Below are positions 25,687 through 34,467 of a stretch of DNA of 64,000 bases, in pieces. A program made the translations under genes and the position numbers. Position 1 is the first letter of the stretch; each line of letters starts with the position of its first letter. Source of the stretch: Pseudarthrobacter enclensis (GTDB lineage: Bacteria > Actinomycetota > Actinomycetes > Actinomycetales > Micrococcaceae). The stretch covers positions 248,001 through 312,000 of the forward strand of contig NZ_KQ758599.1 of NCBI RefSeq assembly GCF_001457025.1. Reading direction: 5' to 3'. The notes under the pieces are model-generated. The model saw only the letters and a program-made list of their open reading frames with translations. It searched no databases and had not been told where the DNA came from.

Positions 25687-27882
25687 TTGCTGCTCAAAAG
25701 CCTTAGCCGCCCCATGGCTAAAATCATCGCCCGCGAAAGTTCGGGCAAGAACGTCCGACTTGACATCCAGGGCCTCCGCGCCTTCGCAGTCATTGCTGTC
25801 GTCCTCGACCACATGGTTGGCTGGCCGAGCGGCGGATTCGTCGGCGTCGACATCTTCTTCGTCATCAGCGGCTTTCTGATCACCGGACTGCTGCTCCGCG
25901 AGCATGACAAGACGGGGACGATTTCTTTTCCAAGTTTCTACAAGCGCCGCATAAAGCGCATCTTGCCCGCTGCCACGCTCGTCATCGTCGTGACAGTCGC
26001 TGTTTCGTCCTACCTCTTTACTTCGGCAAGGGCTACAGCGACACTCTGGGACGGGGTCTGGGCGACGTTCTTCGCAGCCAACTGGAACATGGCCGCGCAA
26101 GGGACAGACTACTTCCAGATGGCCGGCCCCATCTCCCCGTTGCAGCACTACTGGTCCCTCTCCGTCGAAGAACAGTTCTACTTCGTCTGGCCTTGGATCA
26201 TGCTGCTTATCTTCTTCCTGGGCGGACGGCGGGCCCAGTGGGACAAGCGAGCCGCGCACCGTGCCGTCGGAATCGCCATGATCATCATCGTCACGGCGTC
26301 CTTCGCTTGGGCTGTGATAGAAACATCAACCAATCCCACCGTTGCATACTTCTCCACTCTCTCCCGCACATGGGAACTCGGCGTCGGTGCGCTCCTGGCT
26401 GTGTTCGCGGGGGTAGCAGCCAAGATGCCCGGACGGGCGCGGACACCGCTCGCGTGGCTGGGACTCCTGGGCATCGTCGCGTCAGTGTTTCTGATTTCCA
26501 CTGAGGCAGCGTTCCCCGCGCCCTGGGCCGCTCTCCCCGTTCTCGCTACGGCACTTGTCATCCTCGCAGGCACTGGAGGCGAGGCCCGTTACCTGTTCCT
26601 GCTGACCAACCGAGTCAGCGGCTACATCGGAGACATCTCCTACTCGCTGTACCTCTGGCACTTCCCGGTCATCATCCTGCTGGCCGCGATCATGCCGGGC
26701 AAAACTCCTGAATACTTCATCGCCGCCGTAGCGCTGATGACATTCACATCCACCTGTTCCTACCATTTGCTGGAAGATCCCATCCGCCGGTCCCGGTGGC
26801 TGAACGGCAAGGGGCAGGAGGACAAGCTGGCCCGCAGCCGGCGACGCGCTGATGAGCTGAAGCGGCTTTCCACCCCGGCGCTCGTGTTTCTTACGATCCT
26901 GACTGTATCGTGCGCCGGCCTGGCCTTGTACAACTCTCGGCCGGTCCCTGTCTCCGCAGCAGCTGTTCCAGTGGCCCCCGTCGCGAGTCCGGGCGCAACG
27001 GCGGCAGCCGGGCCGGCAACCTTACAGACTGCGCTCACAGCCAAGATCAACGCGTCACTGGCCGTCAGTGAGTGGCCGGATAACCTGACCCCTTCACTGG
27101 ACGCTCTGGACGACAAGGCTTGGGCGCCGGAAACGTGGCGGGATAACTGCCTCAGCGTCACGGAGAAGAACTGGGGGACTTGCACTTACGGTTCGGAGGA
27201 CGCAGCAAAGACGGCCATTGTGCTTGGTGACAGCATGGCGGCTAGTTGGATGCCCGCCATCCGAGGCGCTCTGGAACCGCAGGGCTACCGGATCGAAATG
27301 TACACGCTCTCCGGGTGCCCGACGTTCGTCGTGACGCTCACAAAGGAATCGGCCCAACAGTGCAACGACCACCGGGCGAAGACGATTCAGATGGTCAATG
27401 ACCGCAAGCCCGATCTGCTGATCACAGCCAACCTGGACGCAATCGGCCGAATCGCCGGAGCCCCATCCGGACCAGCAACCCAGACGACGTACGACATCTG
27501 GACCAATGCTGGCGTGGAGTTTTTTAAGCAGGTGTCCACGCTGGACCGCGTCATCATGATCGGGGTCCCACCCCGTGGGCCCAACCTCAATGAATGTGTC
27601 ACCGCGGTAAACAAGCCACAGGACTGCACCGAGAAAATTCCCGGGTTCTGGGAAAATGTCACGGCCGCTGAACAGAAGGCTGTCGGGACGGCCTCTCGGA
27701 CTCAGAAGAATATTGACTACATCGTGACAAGGGACTGGTTCTGCACGGCACAAGGCTGCCCCCCGTTCATCGGGAACAACCCTGTGCGTGTAGATGGCAT
27801 CCACCCTGTGGGTGCCTACGTAGAAACCCTCGGCCCGATCATGGCCGAAGCCATCAAGGCATCCGAGGCCCCGGCGGGCTAA
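25687..27882 (+). CDS. Membrane O-acyltransferase with C-terminal SGNH domain (OafA-like)
   Basis: The N-terminal 380 residues form an acyltransferase-3 domain with about 10 helices: DIQGLRAFAVIAVVLDHM, GGFVGVDIFFVISGFLITGLLL, FYKRRIKRILPAA and HYWSLSVEEQFYFVWP. After a linker rich in A/P, the C-terminal SGNH domain has AIVLGDSMAASWMPAI and VRVDGIHPVGAYVETLG, giving the GDS and DxxH catalytic motifs. Such proteins acetylate surface glycans, moving the acyl group across the membrane to the SGNH domain. The TTG start at 25687 has a GGGGGA site; an ATG at 25714 is possible. Confidence 0.92.
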   Translation: MLLKSLSRPMAKIIARESSGKNVRLDIQGLRAFAVIAVVLDHMVGWPSGGFVGVDIFFVISGFLITGLLLREHDKTGTISFPSFYKRRIKRILPAATLVIVVTVAVSSYLFTSARATATLWDGVWATFFAANWNMAAQGTDYFQMAGPISPLQHYWSLSVEEQFYFVWPWIMLLIFFLGGRRAQWDKRAAHRAVGIAMIIIVTASFAWAVIETSTNPTVAYFSTLSRTWELGVGALLAVFAGVAAKMPGRARTPLAWLGLLGIVASVFLISTEAAFPAPWAALPVLATALVILAGTGGEARYLFLLTNRVSGYIGDISYSLYLWHFPVIILLAAIMPGKTPEYFIAAVALMTFTSTCSYHLLEDPIRRSRWLNGKGQEDKLARSRRRADELKRLSTPALVFLTILTVSCAGLALYNSRPVPVSAAAVPVAPVASPGATAAAGPATLQTALTAKINASLAVSEWPDNLTPSLDALDDKAWAPETWRDNCLSVTEKNWGTCTYGSEDAAKTAIVLGDSMAASWMPAIRGALEPQGYRIEMYTLSGCPTFVVTLTKESAQQCNDHRAKTIQMVNDRKPDLLITANLDAIGRIAGAPSGPATQTTYDIWTNAGVEFFKQVSTLDRVIMIGVPPRGPNLNECVTAVNKPQDCTEKIPGFWENVTAAEQKAVGTASRTQKNIDYIVTRDWFCTAQGCPPFIGNNPVRVDGIHPVGAYVETLGPIMAEAIKASEAPAG

Positions 27883-28370
27883 GCCACCGGAGTCACCAGG
27901 ACCCAACCGACAGCGTTTACCTTGCTGGCGGTTGGGGCCGATGCGTTTGTGCCCACTGAAGCTGCAGCAGCCCGTCCGTGGCAGGGTCGACGGTCAGTAG
28001 CCCGACAATGCGCGTGAATGTCCGTTCCCGCTCGGTTGGCGCCGCCCGCAATCGTCCCCGCCAGCGTAGCCGGGCTCGCCTGGATGGACGCTGTGGAGGA
28101 GCTCAGCCCGGTCGTCGCAAGCGTGGAACCCCATGTTAGCGTTGACCCAGCCGGGGCAGTGAGACCGAATTTGATATCGCCAGCAGTGCTGCCGTCGTAA
28201 ATGACTTGGGCCTCGATGCGTTAGTTCGGCCGGCGCGCACCAACAGACAGCTCGTCGGCATCCTGCAGCCGTCGTGGAGGACATCACTCTCATCCACGTT
28301 CTTCCGGGCGGACAGCACAGTGCCGCGGCGTGACGGGCTCTTCGGTGCGGCGGTCTAGGCACCCTTGAGG
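27879..28370 (-). pseudogene. Remnant of a beta-strand domain resembling phage tail or tail-spike C-termini
   Basis: In changing frames the leftward strand gives QDADELSV, then RIEAQVIYDGSTAGDIKFGL and TAPAGSTLTWGS, then GLLTVDPATDGLLQLQWAQ, then ASAPTASKVNAVGWVLVTPV and a stop. The 'DELxxxV...YxxxxxIxYDGSTAGDIKxG' layout is familiar from actinophage tail and host exopolysaccharide-associated beta proteins. Several frameshifts and an internal stop show decay. It may be the C-terminal domain of the beta-helix pseudogene next to it. The stop overlaps the acyltransferase stop by 2 bp. Confidence 0.55.
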
Positions 28371-28388
28371 TCCGACGGGCGGCCTAGG

Positions 28389-29545
28389 TCAATGCTCTTT
28401 AGCGTCGTAATTCCTACCGTGGAGGCAGGGAGGGGTCAGGTCCGCGTTGCCGTCGAAGATGGTCTCCTCCGCGCGGATGTCGCGGGACGTCGCAGAAACG
28501 GCGGCCATCGTGTCCTGCCATGCGGACGGCCCGCTTCACCTTCGGCTGCTGGTCGCTGAACGTCCCATTGCGGAATCGGACCTGCCGTGTGTCCACCGAG
28601 TCCGGCCGCGGCTCCAGGCCGGAGATCAGCGCTCCGGACGCTGAGCTTGTCGGTGCGGTGAAGTGCGGCGCCACGTTGGGGTTCGCGAGCGTCAGATCGT
28701 ATGCCGTGGCCAGCACGGAGTCCGCCGTCAAGGTAAAGGACGGTGAAGTCCTCCAGCAGCACGTCGTTTGTCCCGAAGGGGAACTGCGGCGCCAAGTAGC
28801 ACAGCGGCACATAGAGTTTGCGGATGCGACCGGTGACTGTCTCCCCAAACTCCATGATCCTGTTGGAGCAAGTATCCAGCGTCAGGTCGTTGTATGGGAT
28901 CGGGGGGGGGGGGGGGGGGTATTCGCGGTGCGACTGCCAGCTCGCCTTGTACGCCTTGGTTCTGCCGAAGGCGATGCGGGTGTCGCGGATGGTGAATCGA
29001 CCGCCGGCAAAGATGTCCTCGACGTGGGCGGTTGGGTCGTTGTGGTTCTGGCGGTCCATGACTCCCCAGATGGAACCTCCATTGTTGGGAACGCCGCCGG
29101 AGGACATATCACCGGCGATGTCGAGGTGGTAGGCATCAATCACCCCGCGACCCGTGATGGATGCCCGCTTCACGCCGGCTGTCAAGGTACCCAGCGACAC
29201 GAAGGTCATGCGGGTAGACGATAGTGTGGCGGTAGGTTCCAGCTACAGAACAGCGCCCTCGTCCATCTTGATGGCTACATTGTCCTTCATGACCAAGCAC
29301 CGAGTTCCGGTCGGTGAGGGGGCGGGTGGCGCGGTAGCGACCACGGGACATGAAGAGTGAGAGCGGGTTTGCCGGTCGATGCCGCACTGACCCCATCGAT
29401 AGCAGCTTGAAGGGCTGCCCGGTCATCCGCGGTCCAGTCACCTTTCATGCCAGCATCGAGAACATTCAGGCCCCGATCCTAAATGCGGCGGTCCAACCGA
29501 ATCGCCGCATCCGCCCCGGCATAAGTGGCAGAAACCTGCACTTCT
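28389..29545 (-). pseudogene. Decayed pectate-lyase-superfamily beta-helix gene
   Basis: Reading leftward, one frame gives VLDAGMKGDWTADDRAALQA (the usual N-terminal motif of pectate-lyase-superfamily proteins), another VMKDNVAIKMDEGAVL, then ASITGRGVIDAYHLDIAG, NNGGSIWGVMDR and FTIRDTRIAFGR, then LTLDTCSNRIMEFGE, and finally VRFRNGTFSDQQPKVKRAV in a new frame. At least four frame changes occur. Several blocks align with the intact Tat protein at 20608-22134. An 18-base G tract lies inside it. It is broken as it stands. Confidence 0.75.
28902..28919. repeat. Homopolymer tract of 18 G (18 C on the coding strand)
   Basis: Eighteen consecutive G occupy these positions, bounded by C and T. On the leftward strand they encode a run of six prolines within the beta-helix pseudogene, between the DTRIAF and LTLDTCSN blocks. 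Such tracts slip easily during replication and can switch reading frame. A miscounted run in the sequencing data is also possible. Confidence 0.9.
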
Positions 29546-29588
29546 TGAATATGTGCCATGGCGAGGCAACGCCACATCTGGCGCCGAG

Positions 29589-30062
29589 CTACCGCGTATC
29601 CACGTCCTCAAACACCAGGAACGTCTGGGTATCGAGCACCCCGGGCATGGACTGCAGCTGGTCGAAGATGACCCGGCGCAGGTCGATGTTGTCCACGGCG
29701 CGGACCAGCAGGATTACGTCGAAGTCGCCGCCCACCAGGGCAATGTGGTGGACCTCCGGGATGGCGCCGAGCTTCTCGCGCAGTTCCCGCCAGGCGTCCT
29801 GCTTCAGTTTCAGCGTCACGTAGGCGGAGGACTTCAGCCCCGCCTTGATGGGGTCCACCACCGCCGTGAACCGTGACAGCACCCCGTCCGCCGTGAGCCG
29901 GTTGATGCGCGTGTACGCGTGCGCGCGGGAAATGTGGACGTTCTCGGCCACCTGCGTCACGGACATCCGGCCGTCCCGGGTCAGCTCCGCAATGATGCTC
30001 CGGTCGATGTCGTCCAGCTCCGCCGGCTCCACCCGGCCGTCCCTCGCCGCCATGTTGTCCAC
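29589..30062 (-). CDS. Lrp/AsnC-family transcriptional regulator
   Basis: This 157-residue protein is of standard length. Residues 15-75 form the winged helix-turn-helix (DDIDRSIIAELTRDGRMSVT, QVAENVHISRAHAYTRINRL). Residues 80-150 form the RAM ligand-binding domain (LKSSAYVTLKLKQDAWRELR, EVHHIALVGGDFDVILLVRA). Lrp regulators of this kind often control branched-chain 2-oxoacid dehydrogenase genes and sit beside them. Here that operon lies 20 kb away at 50452. A degraded copy lies at 25156-25605. The ATG at 30062 is used; an ATG at 30053 is also possible. Confidence 0.93.
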   Translation of the reverse strand: MDNMAARDGRVEPAELDDIDRSIIAELTRDGRMSVTQVAENVHISRAHAYTRINRLTADGVLSRFTAVVDPIKAGLKSSAYVTLKLKQDAWRELREKLGAIPEVHHIALVGGDFDVILLVRAVDNIDLRRVIFDQLQSMPGVLDTQTFLVFEDVDTR

Positions 30063-30207
30063 CTCTTGTCCCGGAAAACCGGCTCACCCTTACAAATCGT
30101 CTCCCAGTGTAGGTTCGGGAAGCGCACTTCGCCACGGGATCCCCGGGCAGGCATACAAATCCGCTCGATTTGACCGCTGGGGATGCGCCGCCGCCGGCGT
30201 GGAACGG

Positions 30208-30672
30208 TCACGGTTCCCACAACCCGCGGCCCCGCGAGGCAAGGCTCCGGATGGTCCTGGTGCTGCACCTGTTGATCGGTGCCAGGAACCTCGCGGCGTA
30301 CCGCGGCAGGGCAACGGTGGGGTCCGCGGAGGCGGCACTGCGCAGTTCGGCCTCCAGCTCCAGAGCCAAGGATGCCAGCAGTTCCGCGCCCACCATCTGG
30401 CTGGTGGTCTTCAAGCTGAGTACGGCGTCGAAGGATCCTGCCCAATCGCCGGTGGTGAGGGAGACGCGGAGCCGTTCCACCCTGCCCGGGAGACACCTGA
30501 CGTAGTTGGCCACGAACACCCGGGTGTACCCGGAGGAGTCCTCCAGTTCCGTCCGCAACCGCTCAAGCACCGAAGGGTCCACCAGCGGCGGCTGGTCAAG
30601 GGCGGTACGTGGTGGAGCCGGTTTCCCGCCATCGACCGGTAGCGAAGGGGACGGGGAAGTCATGGATGTCAT
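30208..30672 (-). CDS. Hpt-like four-helix protein without the phospho-accepting histidine
   Basis: The chosen ATG has AAGG eight bases upstream. After a disordered 28-residue lead, the helical domain matches histidine phosphotransfer proteins: LVDPSVLERLRTELEDSSGY, VRCLPGRVERLRVSLTTGDW, SLKTTSQMVGAELLASLALE. In Hpt domains the sequence H-x-L-K carries the phosphorylated His; here it reads L85-S-L-K, so phosphotransfer by that residue is impossible. A related protein at 41520-41924 has the same loss. The protein may act as a binding or scaffold module. It is divergent from the DUF4832 gene. Confidence 0.65.
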   Translation of the reverse strand: MTSMTSPSPSLPVDGGKPAPPRTALDQPPLVDPSVLERLRTELEDSSGYTRVFVANYVRCLPGRVERLRVSLTTGDWAGSFDAVLSLKTTSQMVGAELLASLALELEAELRSAASADPTVALPRYAARFLAPINRCSTRTIRSLASRGRGLWEP

Positions 30673-30866
30673 GCGATCTGCCTTGGGGTAGTGGGGGCGT
30701 CCGGAAAAAGAGTCCAAAAAGATTCCCGGAAACCCTTGAGGAGAGTGTGGTGACTGGCTTTAGGATCAGTCCGAAGTACTGAGTTTGACGCGCCGTTTGG
30801 GAGCGGCGTGAGAAGTTCCTGGTCTCACTATTGGGTTTCGCTGCTTGGTCTCAGGGGGAAGTGAAC

Positions 30867-32321
30867 ATGGGTACATGGGGGTATCGCCTGCGCGGTCACC
30901 GGCAGGGCGGACGGCTTTTGACTGCGGTTTCTGTTTCATTCTTGTTGGCTGCTCTTTTGCTGACGGTCCCGTCCAGATCCGCCGAGCCGGCGGCCGAAGC
31001 GGCCGACACCACGGGGGAGTGGGTTCCCTTGGCGGCCGGGCCAGCCCCGGCGGCCAACCCGCTGGCAGGATTCGTCCCCTACGCGGGCAGCTACAACGCA
31101 GTGCCCCACTCCATGGAGTGGTTCTACCTGCCGGTCAACGCCGTGGTCACCGGCCCCGGCACCTACAACTGGTCGGCCCTCGACTCCCAGCTGAACGCCA
31201 TCGCCGCGCGCGGCCACCAGTCCGTGTTCCGGTTCTACCTGGACTACCCGGGCAGGCCATCCGGCGTCCCCGCCTACCTTCTGAACTCGGGCCTTGCCAC
31301 CCGCGCCTACTGGGATCACGGCAACAACGGCATCAGCGTGTCCCCAAACTATGACGACCCCCGACTCCTGGACGCCCTGGACGGTTTCATCGCCGCCCTA
31401 GGGTCCCGGTACAACGGCGATGCCCGGATCGGGTTCATCCAAATGGGCCTCCTGGGCTTCTGGGGCGAATGGCACACCTACCCCCACGACGGGTGGGCGT
31501 CCCCGGAGAACTGGCTTGCATCCGCGGCGTCCCAGCAGCGCGTGCTGCAGGCCTACACCAAGGCGTTCACCAGGACGAAGCTCCAGGTGCGGTACCCCGA
31601 CGCCGCCAACAGCAGCCTCGCCGTGGGCTACCACGACGACTCGTTCGCCGTGAGCACGCTCCCGGGAACGGGCTGGCACTTCATGGACAAGATGGCCCAG
31701 GCCGGCGCCACCAGCAAATGGCTTACCCAGCCGGTGGGCGGAGAACTGCGGCCCGAGATCCAGCACTGCATTTTCGACGCCCCTATGCTCTGCCCTGTGG
31801 TGGAGAGCGGCGCGGACAACAACTTTCCGGACAGCGTGAAGGCAACCCACGCCTCCTGGCTGCTGAACCAGCACGCCTTCAGCCCCGGCTACACCGGTCA
31901 ATCGCTCAGCAACGCGCTCGCGGCGTCGCAGTCCCTCGGCTACCGGTTGCAGGCCACAGCCTTCGCCGTGTCCCGCGGAACGGTGAGCGGCCAGAGCGAT
32001 GTCAGCGTGACGGTCCGCAATGTTGGGGTGGCTCCTTTCTATTACGACTGGCCCGTCCAGATCGCCGCCGTGGACGCTGCCGGAAAGACCGCCCGGACCT
32101 GGACCACGCCGTGGAAGCTCCCTGCGGTGAAGCCCGGGATGACGGTCCAGTGGAAAGCACCCCTCAGCGTCAGCGGACTGGCCCCCGGGTACTACACGCT
32201 GCTGCTGCGCCCCGTGAATCCCCTGGCCAACGGCATGCCGCTGCGTTTCGCGAACGCCACCCAGGACCAGACCAAAACCGGCTGGCTGACCCTGGGCCGC
32301 AAGTACCTCCCCGCTCCCTGA
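30867..32321 (+). CDS. Secreted DUF4832-domain protein (TIM-barrel-like)
   Basis: The ATG at 30867 follows AGGGGGAAGTG. A signal peptide (TAVSVSFLLAALLLTVPSRS, cleaved near residue 45) precedes a domain with NPLAGFVPYAG, MEWFYLPVNAV, FRFYLDYPG, FIQMGLLGFWGEWHTYPHDG and YHDDSFAVS. This is the DUF4832 pattern, which resembles glycoside-hydrolase barrels with conserved W/E residues (FWGEW). A C-terminal beta domain follows from about residue 370. It probably binds or cleaves an extracellular glycan of the neighbouring Pel-like locus. No enzymology can be read directly. Confidence 0.85.
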   Translation: MGTWGYRLRGHRQGGRLLTAVSVSFLLAALLLTVPSRSAEPAAEAADTTGEWVPLAAGPAPAANPLAGFVPYAGSYNAVPHSMEWFYLPVNAVVTGPGTYNWSALDSQLNAIAARGHQSVFRFYLDYPGRPSGVPAYLLNSGLATRAYWDHGNNGISVSPNYDDPRLLDALDGFIAALGSRYNGDARIGFIQMGLLGFWGEWHTYPHDGWASPENWLASAASQQRVLQAYTKAFTRTKLQVRYPDAANSSLAVGYHDDSFAVSTLPGTGWHFMDKMAQAGATSKWLTQPVGGELRPEIQHCIFDAPMLCPVVESGADNNFPDSVKATHASWLLNQHAFSPGYTGQSLSNALAASQSLGYRLQATAFAVSRGTVSGQSDVSVTVRNVGVAPFYYDWPVQIAAVDAAGKTARTWTTPWKLPAVKPGMTVQWKAPLSVSGLAPGYYTLLLRPVNPLANGMPLRFANATQDQTKTGWLTLGRKYLPAP

Positions 32322-32323
32322 AC

Positions 32324-32357
32324 GGCCGACGGCGGCAGGTGCGTCCCGCCGTCGGCC
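32324..32357. terminator. Bidirectional stem-loop between convergent DUF4832 and galE genes
   Basis: A perfect 12-bp inverted repeat (32324-32335 with 32346-32357, 10-nt loop) fills nearly the whole 39-bp gap between the two convergent stops. It has no U run but is placed as a shared terminator. Confidence 0.75.
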
Positions 32358-32360
32358 TCC

Positions 32361-33389
32361 TCACACAGGGAGGACCTTTGCCCGGTACCCGTCCGGGTTG
32401 TACTGCTGCCAGCGCCACGCGTCGGCGCACATGCTCTCCAGCGTCTCCGACGCTTTCCAGCCCAGGTCGCGGAAGGCGCTGGAAGGATCCGCCAGGCTGA
32501 CGGGGGCGTCTCCCGGGCGCCGGTCCACCAGCTCGTAAGGCACGCTGGTACCCGAGGCCGCCTCGAAGGCCTGGATGATTTCCAGGACGGAGTAGCCCCG
32601 GCCGGTCCCCAGGTTCCACGTGTGCAGGCCCGGGTGTTCGGCCAGGTAGTCCAGCGCGGCAGCGTGCCCTGCGGCGAGGTCCATGACGTGGATGTAATCC
32701 CGGACCCCCGTCCCGTCCGGGGTGGGGTAGTCGTTGCCGAAAACGCTGACCTTGTCCCGGCGGCCCACCGCCACCTGGGTGACGAACGGAAAGAGATTGT
32801 TGGGCGGGCCCTGCGGGTCCTCCCCGATCAGCCCCGAGGGGTGGGCGCCCACCGGGTTGAAGTACCGCAGCAGCGCAATCCGCCACCGGCTGTCAGCGGC
32901 CTGCAGGTCCACCAGGATTTCCTCGATGTGCTGCTTGGTCCGGCCATACGGGTTGGTGGCCCGCAACGGGAAGTCCTCGCGCAGCGGCATCTCCGGGTTC
33001 GCCCCGTACACGGTGGCGGATGAACTGAACACCAGGTTCCGGACACCGTAGGCGTCCATCGTCTCCAGGAGGTTCAGCGTGCCGCTGACGTTGTTGCCGT
33101 AGTAGCGCAGCGGCTGGTCCACGGACTCCCCAACAGCCTTGAACCCGGCGAAATGGATCACCGACTCGATGGCGTCCTGCTCAAAGATCCGCTGCAGGCA
33201 GGTCCGGTCCGCGATGTCCCCCTCCAGGAAGGAGATGTCCCGCCCGGTCAGCTTCTCCACGCGCAGCAGCGACTCCGACAGGGAGTTGCTGAGGTTGTCG
33301 ATGACGGTAATGTCGTGCCCGGCCTCGAGCAGGCGGAGGATCGTGTGCGATCCGATGTACCCGCAGCCGCCGGTGATGAGAATCCTAAT
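32361..33389 (-). CDS. galE: UDP-glucose/UDP-GlcNAc 4-epimerase with apparent ATT start
   Basis: This is a full-length GalE of 342 residues: ILITGGCGYIGSHTILRLLE at the start (NAD binding), FAGFKAVGESVDQPLRYY, SSSATVYG, the catalytic NPYGRTKQHIEE and RYFNPVGAHPSG. The family start MRILITGG is here I-R-I-L-I-T-G-G, and no ATG, GTG or TTG is in frame upstream. The ATT at 33387-33389 has GAGGG seven bases upstream and overlaps the TAG of the upstream gene (ATTAG). It would supply UDP-galactose or UDP-GalNAc to the PelF transferase encoded two genes upstream. Confidence 0.9.
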   Translation of the reverse strand: MRILITGGCGYIGSHTILRLLEAGHDITVIDNLSNSLSESLLRVEKLTGRDISFLEGDIADRTCLQRIFEQDAIESVIHFAGFKAVGESVDQPLRYYGNNVSGTLNLLETMDAYGVRNLVFSSSATVYGANPEMPLREDFPLRATNPYGRTKQHIEEILVDLQAADSRWRIALLRYFNPVGAHPSGLIGEDPQGPPNNLFPFVTQVAVGRRDKVSVFGNDYPTPDGTGVRDYIHVMDLAAGHAAALDYLAEHPGLHTWNLGTGRGYSVLEIIQAFEAASGTSVPYELVDRRPGDAPVSLADPSSAFRDLGWKASETLESMCADAWRWQQYNPDGYRAKVLPV

Positions 33390-34467
33390 TGTTCTGCCCT
33401 CGCTGATAGATAACGCCCCGTTGGGCCGGCAACACCAGGGACCGCGGCGCCGGGTTGCCGGCGGCGTCCGCCAGGCCGGCGGGGACTTTGACCTTGTGCC
33501 GGCGGCGGCCGTCCTGGTTGAAGTTCACTGCCGCCCAGCCGTTGCTGAATTCCCGGGACCAGACGTGGTTGCGGCCTTGGGGATCCTCCTGCGGGCTGCC
33601 CAGGCTCCAGTCGAGCTGCGGAATGTGCTGGGTGCGGCTGTAGTCGTCGTGGGCCGTGGCCGAGAAGGATCCGCGGCCTCCGCCGAAGATCCAGAAGGCC
33701 GCCAGCCCGTACGTGAAGTTGGGGTGGGAGTCGTCCCCGTCGGTGGGAACCCGCAGGATGGACAGGCCCGGACCTTCCGCCTGCGGCAGCTGGGCCTCGG
33801 CGGTGTGCGGATCGAAAAGGTCCGTGGGCCCGAAACCCAGCCACACCTCTTCGAAACCGCCCCCGTAGGCGGCGTGCGACGCCCAACGCCCGGGCCGCCG
33901 TCGTGATTCCGCAATGTTGGGCACCAGGATTTTCCCGACGCCGTTCAGGGACCGGCCGGCGGCGTGGACCAGCAGGTCCAGCCCCTCCCGGAGGTCCTCC
34001 ATGGACGCCGCCTCCCGGATGGGAAGGTTCAGCTGGTAGTAGTCGTCGAAGACGTCGTTGTCAGCCATCACCCCATCGAAGGGAGAGTCAGCCAGTTCCG
34101 CGGTGACGTTCCGGACCCAGCGCTCCCGGTAGCCGGGATCGCGGACGTTCATCTGCCAGTGCCCGCCATAGCCGTTCCACTGGATGCGGGAACCGTCCAG
34201 CCGGGTGGCGAACCAGGTGCCGCCGTCGTCCTCGGCCTCCCGGTGGCTGACCCCGGAACTGTAGACAGGCCCGGGCTCGTAGTCGCGGGTGGAGGACAGG
34301 CACTTGTAGCAGAGGACCGTCATGTCCGGGCGGAGCCGTTTCAGCTCCGAGGCCGCGTCCGTCTCCCAGGGCTGCAGGATCGCCGCGCGGTAATGGTCCG
34401 CCGCGAAGGCCAGCTGGTCCGGGGTGATCGGATCGCCGTACCTGATCCAGGCGCCGACGCCGCTCAC
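33385..34467 (-). CDS. Putative TIM-barrel glycoside hydrolase (GHL15-like)
   Basis: This 360-residue protein lacks a signal peptide. It reads WIRYGDPITPDQLAFAADHY, LQPWETDAASELKRLRPDMT and VLCYKCLSSTRDYEPGPVYS, then HWQMNVRDPGYRERWVRN, FDGVMADNDVFDDYY and a C-terminal beta part ending near NFNQDGRRRHKVKVPAG. A 'DGVMADN' acidic motif after a barrel strand fits hypothetical glycoside hydrolases. The GTG start overlaps the pelF stop by 4 bp. In Pel loci a barrel hydrolase (PelA) trims the polymer, so this may be its functional counterpart; that is inference. Confidence 0.7.
   Translation of the reverse strand: MSGVGAWIRYGDPITPDQLAFAADHYRAAILQPWETDAASELKRLRPDMTVLCYKCLSSTRDYEPGPVYSSGVSHREAEDDGGTWFATRLDGSRIQWNGYGGHWQMNVRDPGYRERWVRNVTAELADSPFDGVMADNDVFDDYYQLNLPIREAASMEDLREGLDLLVHAAGRSLNGVGKILVPNIAESRRRPGRWASHAAYGGGFEEVWLGFGPTDLFDPHTAEAQLPQAEGPGLSILRVPTDGDDSHPNFTYGLAAFWIFGGGRGSFSATAHDDYSRTQHIPQLDWSLGSPQEDPQGRNHVWSREFSNGWAAVNFNQDGRRRHKVKVPAGLADAAGNPAPRSLVLPAQRGVIYQRGQNN

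Noticed and set aside
25156..26259. Long minus-strand frame joining the Lrp fragment to upstream sequence
   Set aside because: Only the last part resembles Lrp; the rest is antisense to the acyltransferase gene.
28902..28919. Taking the G tract as proof of phase variation
   Set aside because: Other frameshifts in the same gene mean that tract length alone could not restore it, and an assembly artefact is possible. It is kept as a hypothesis only.
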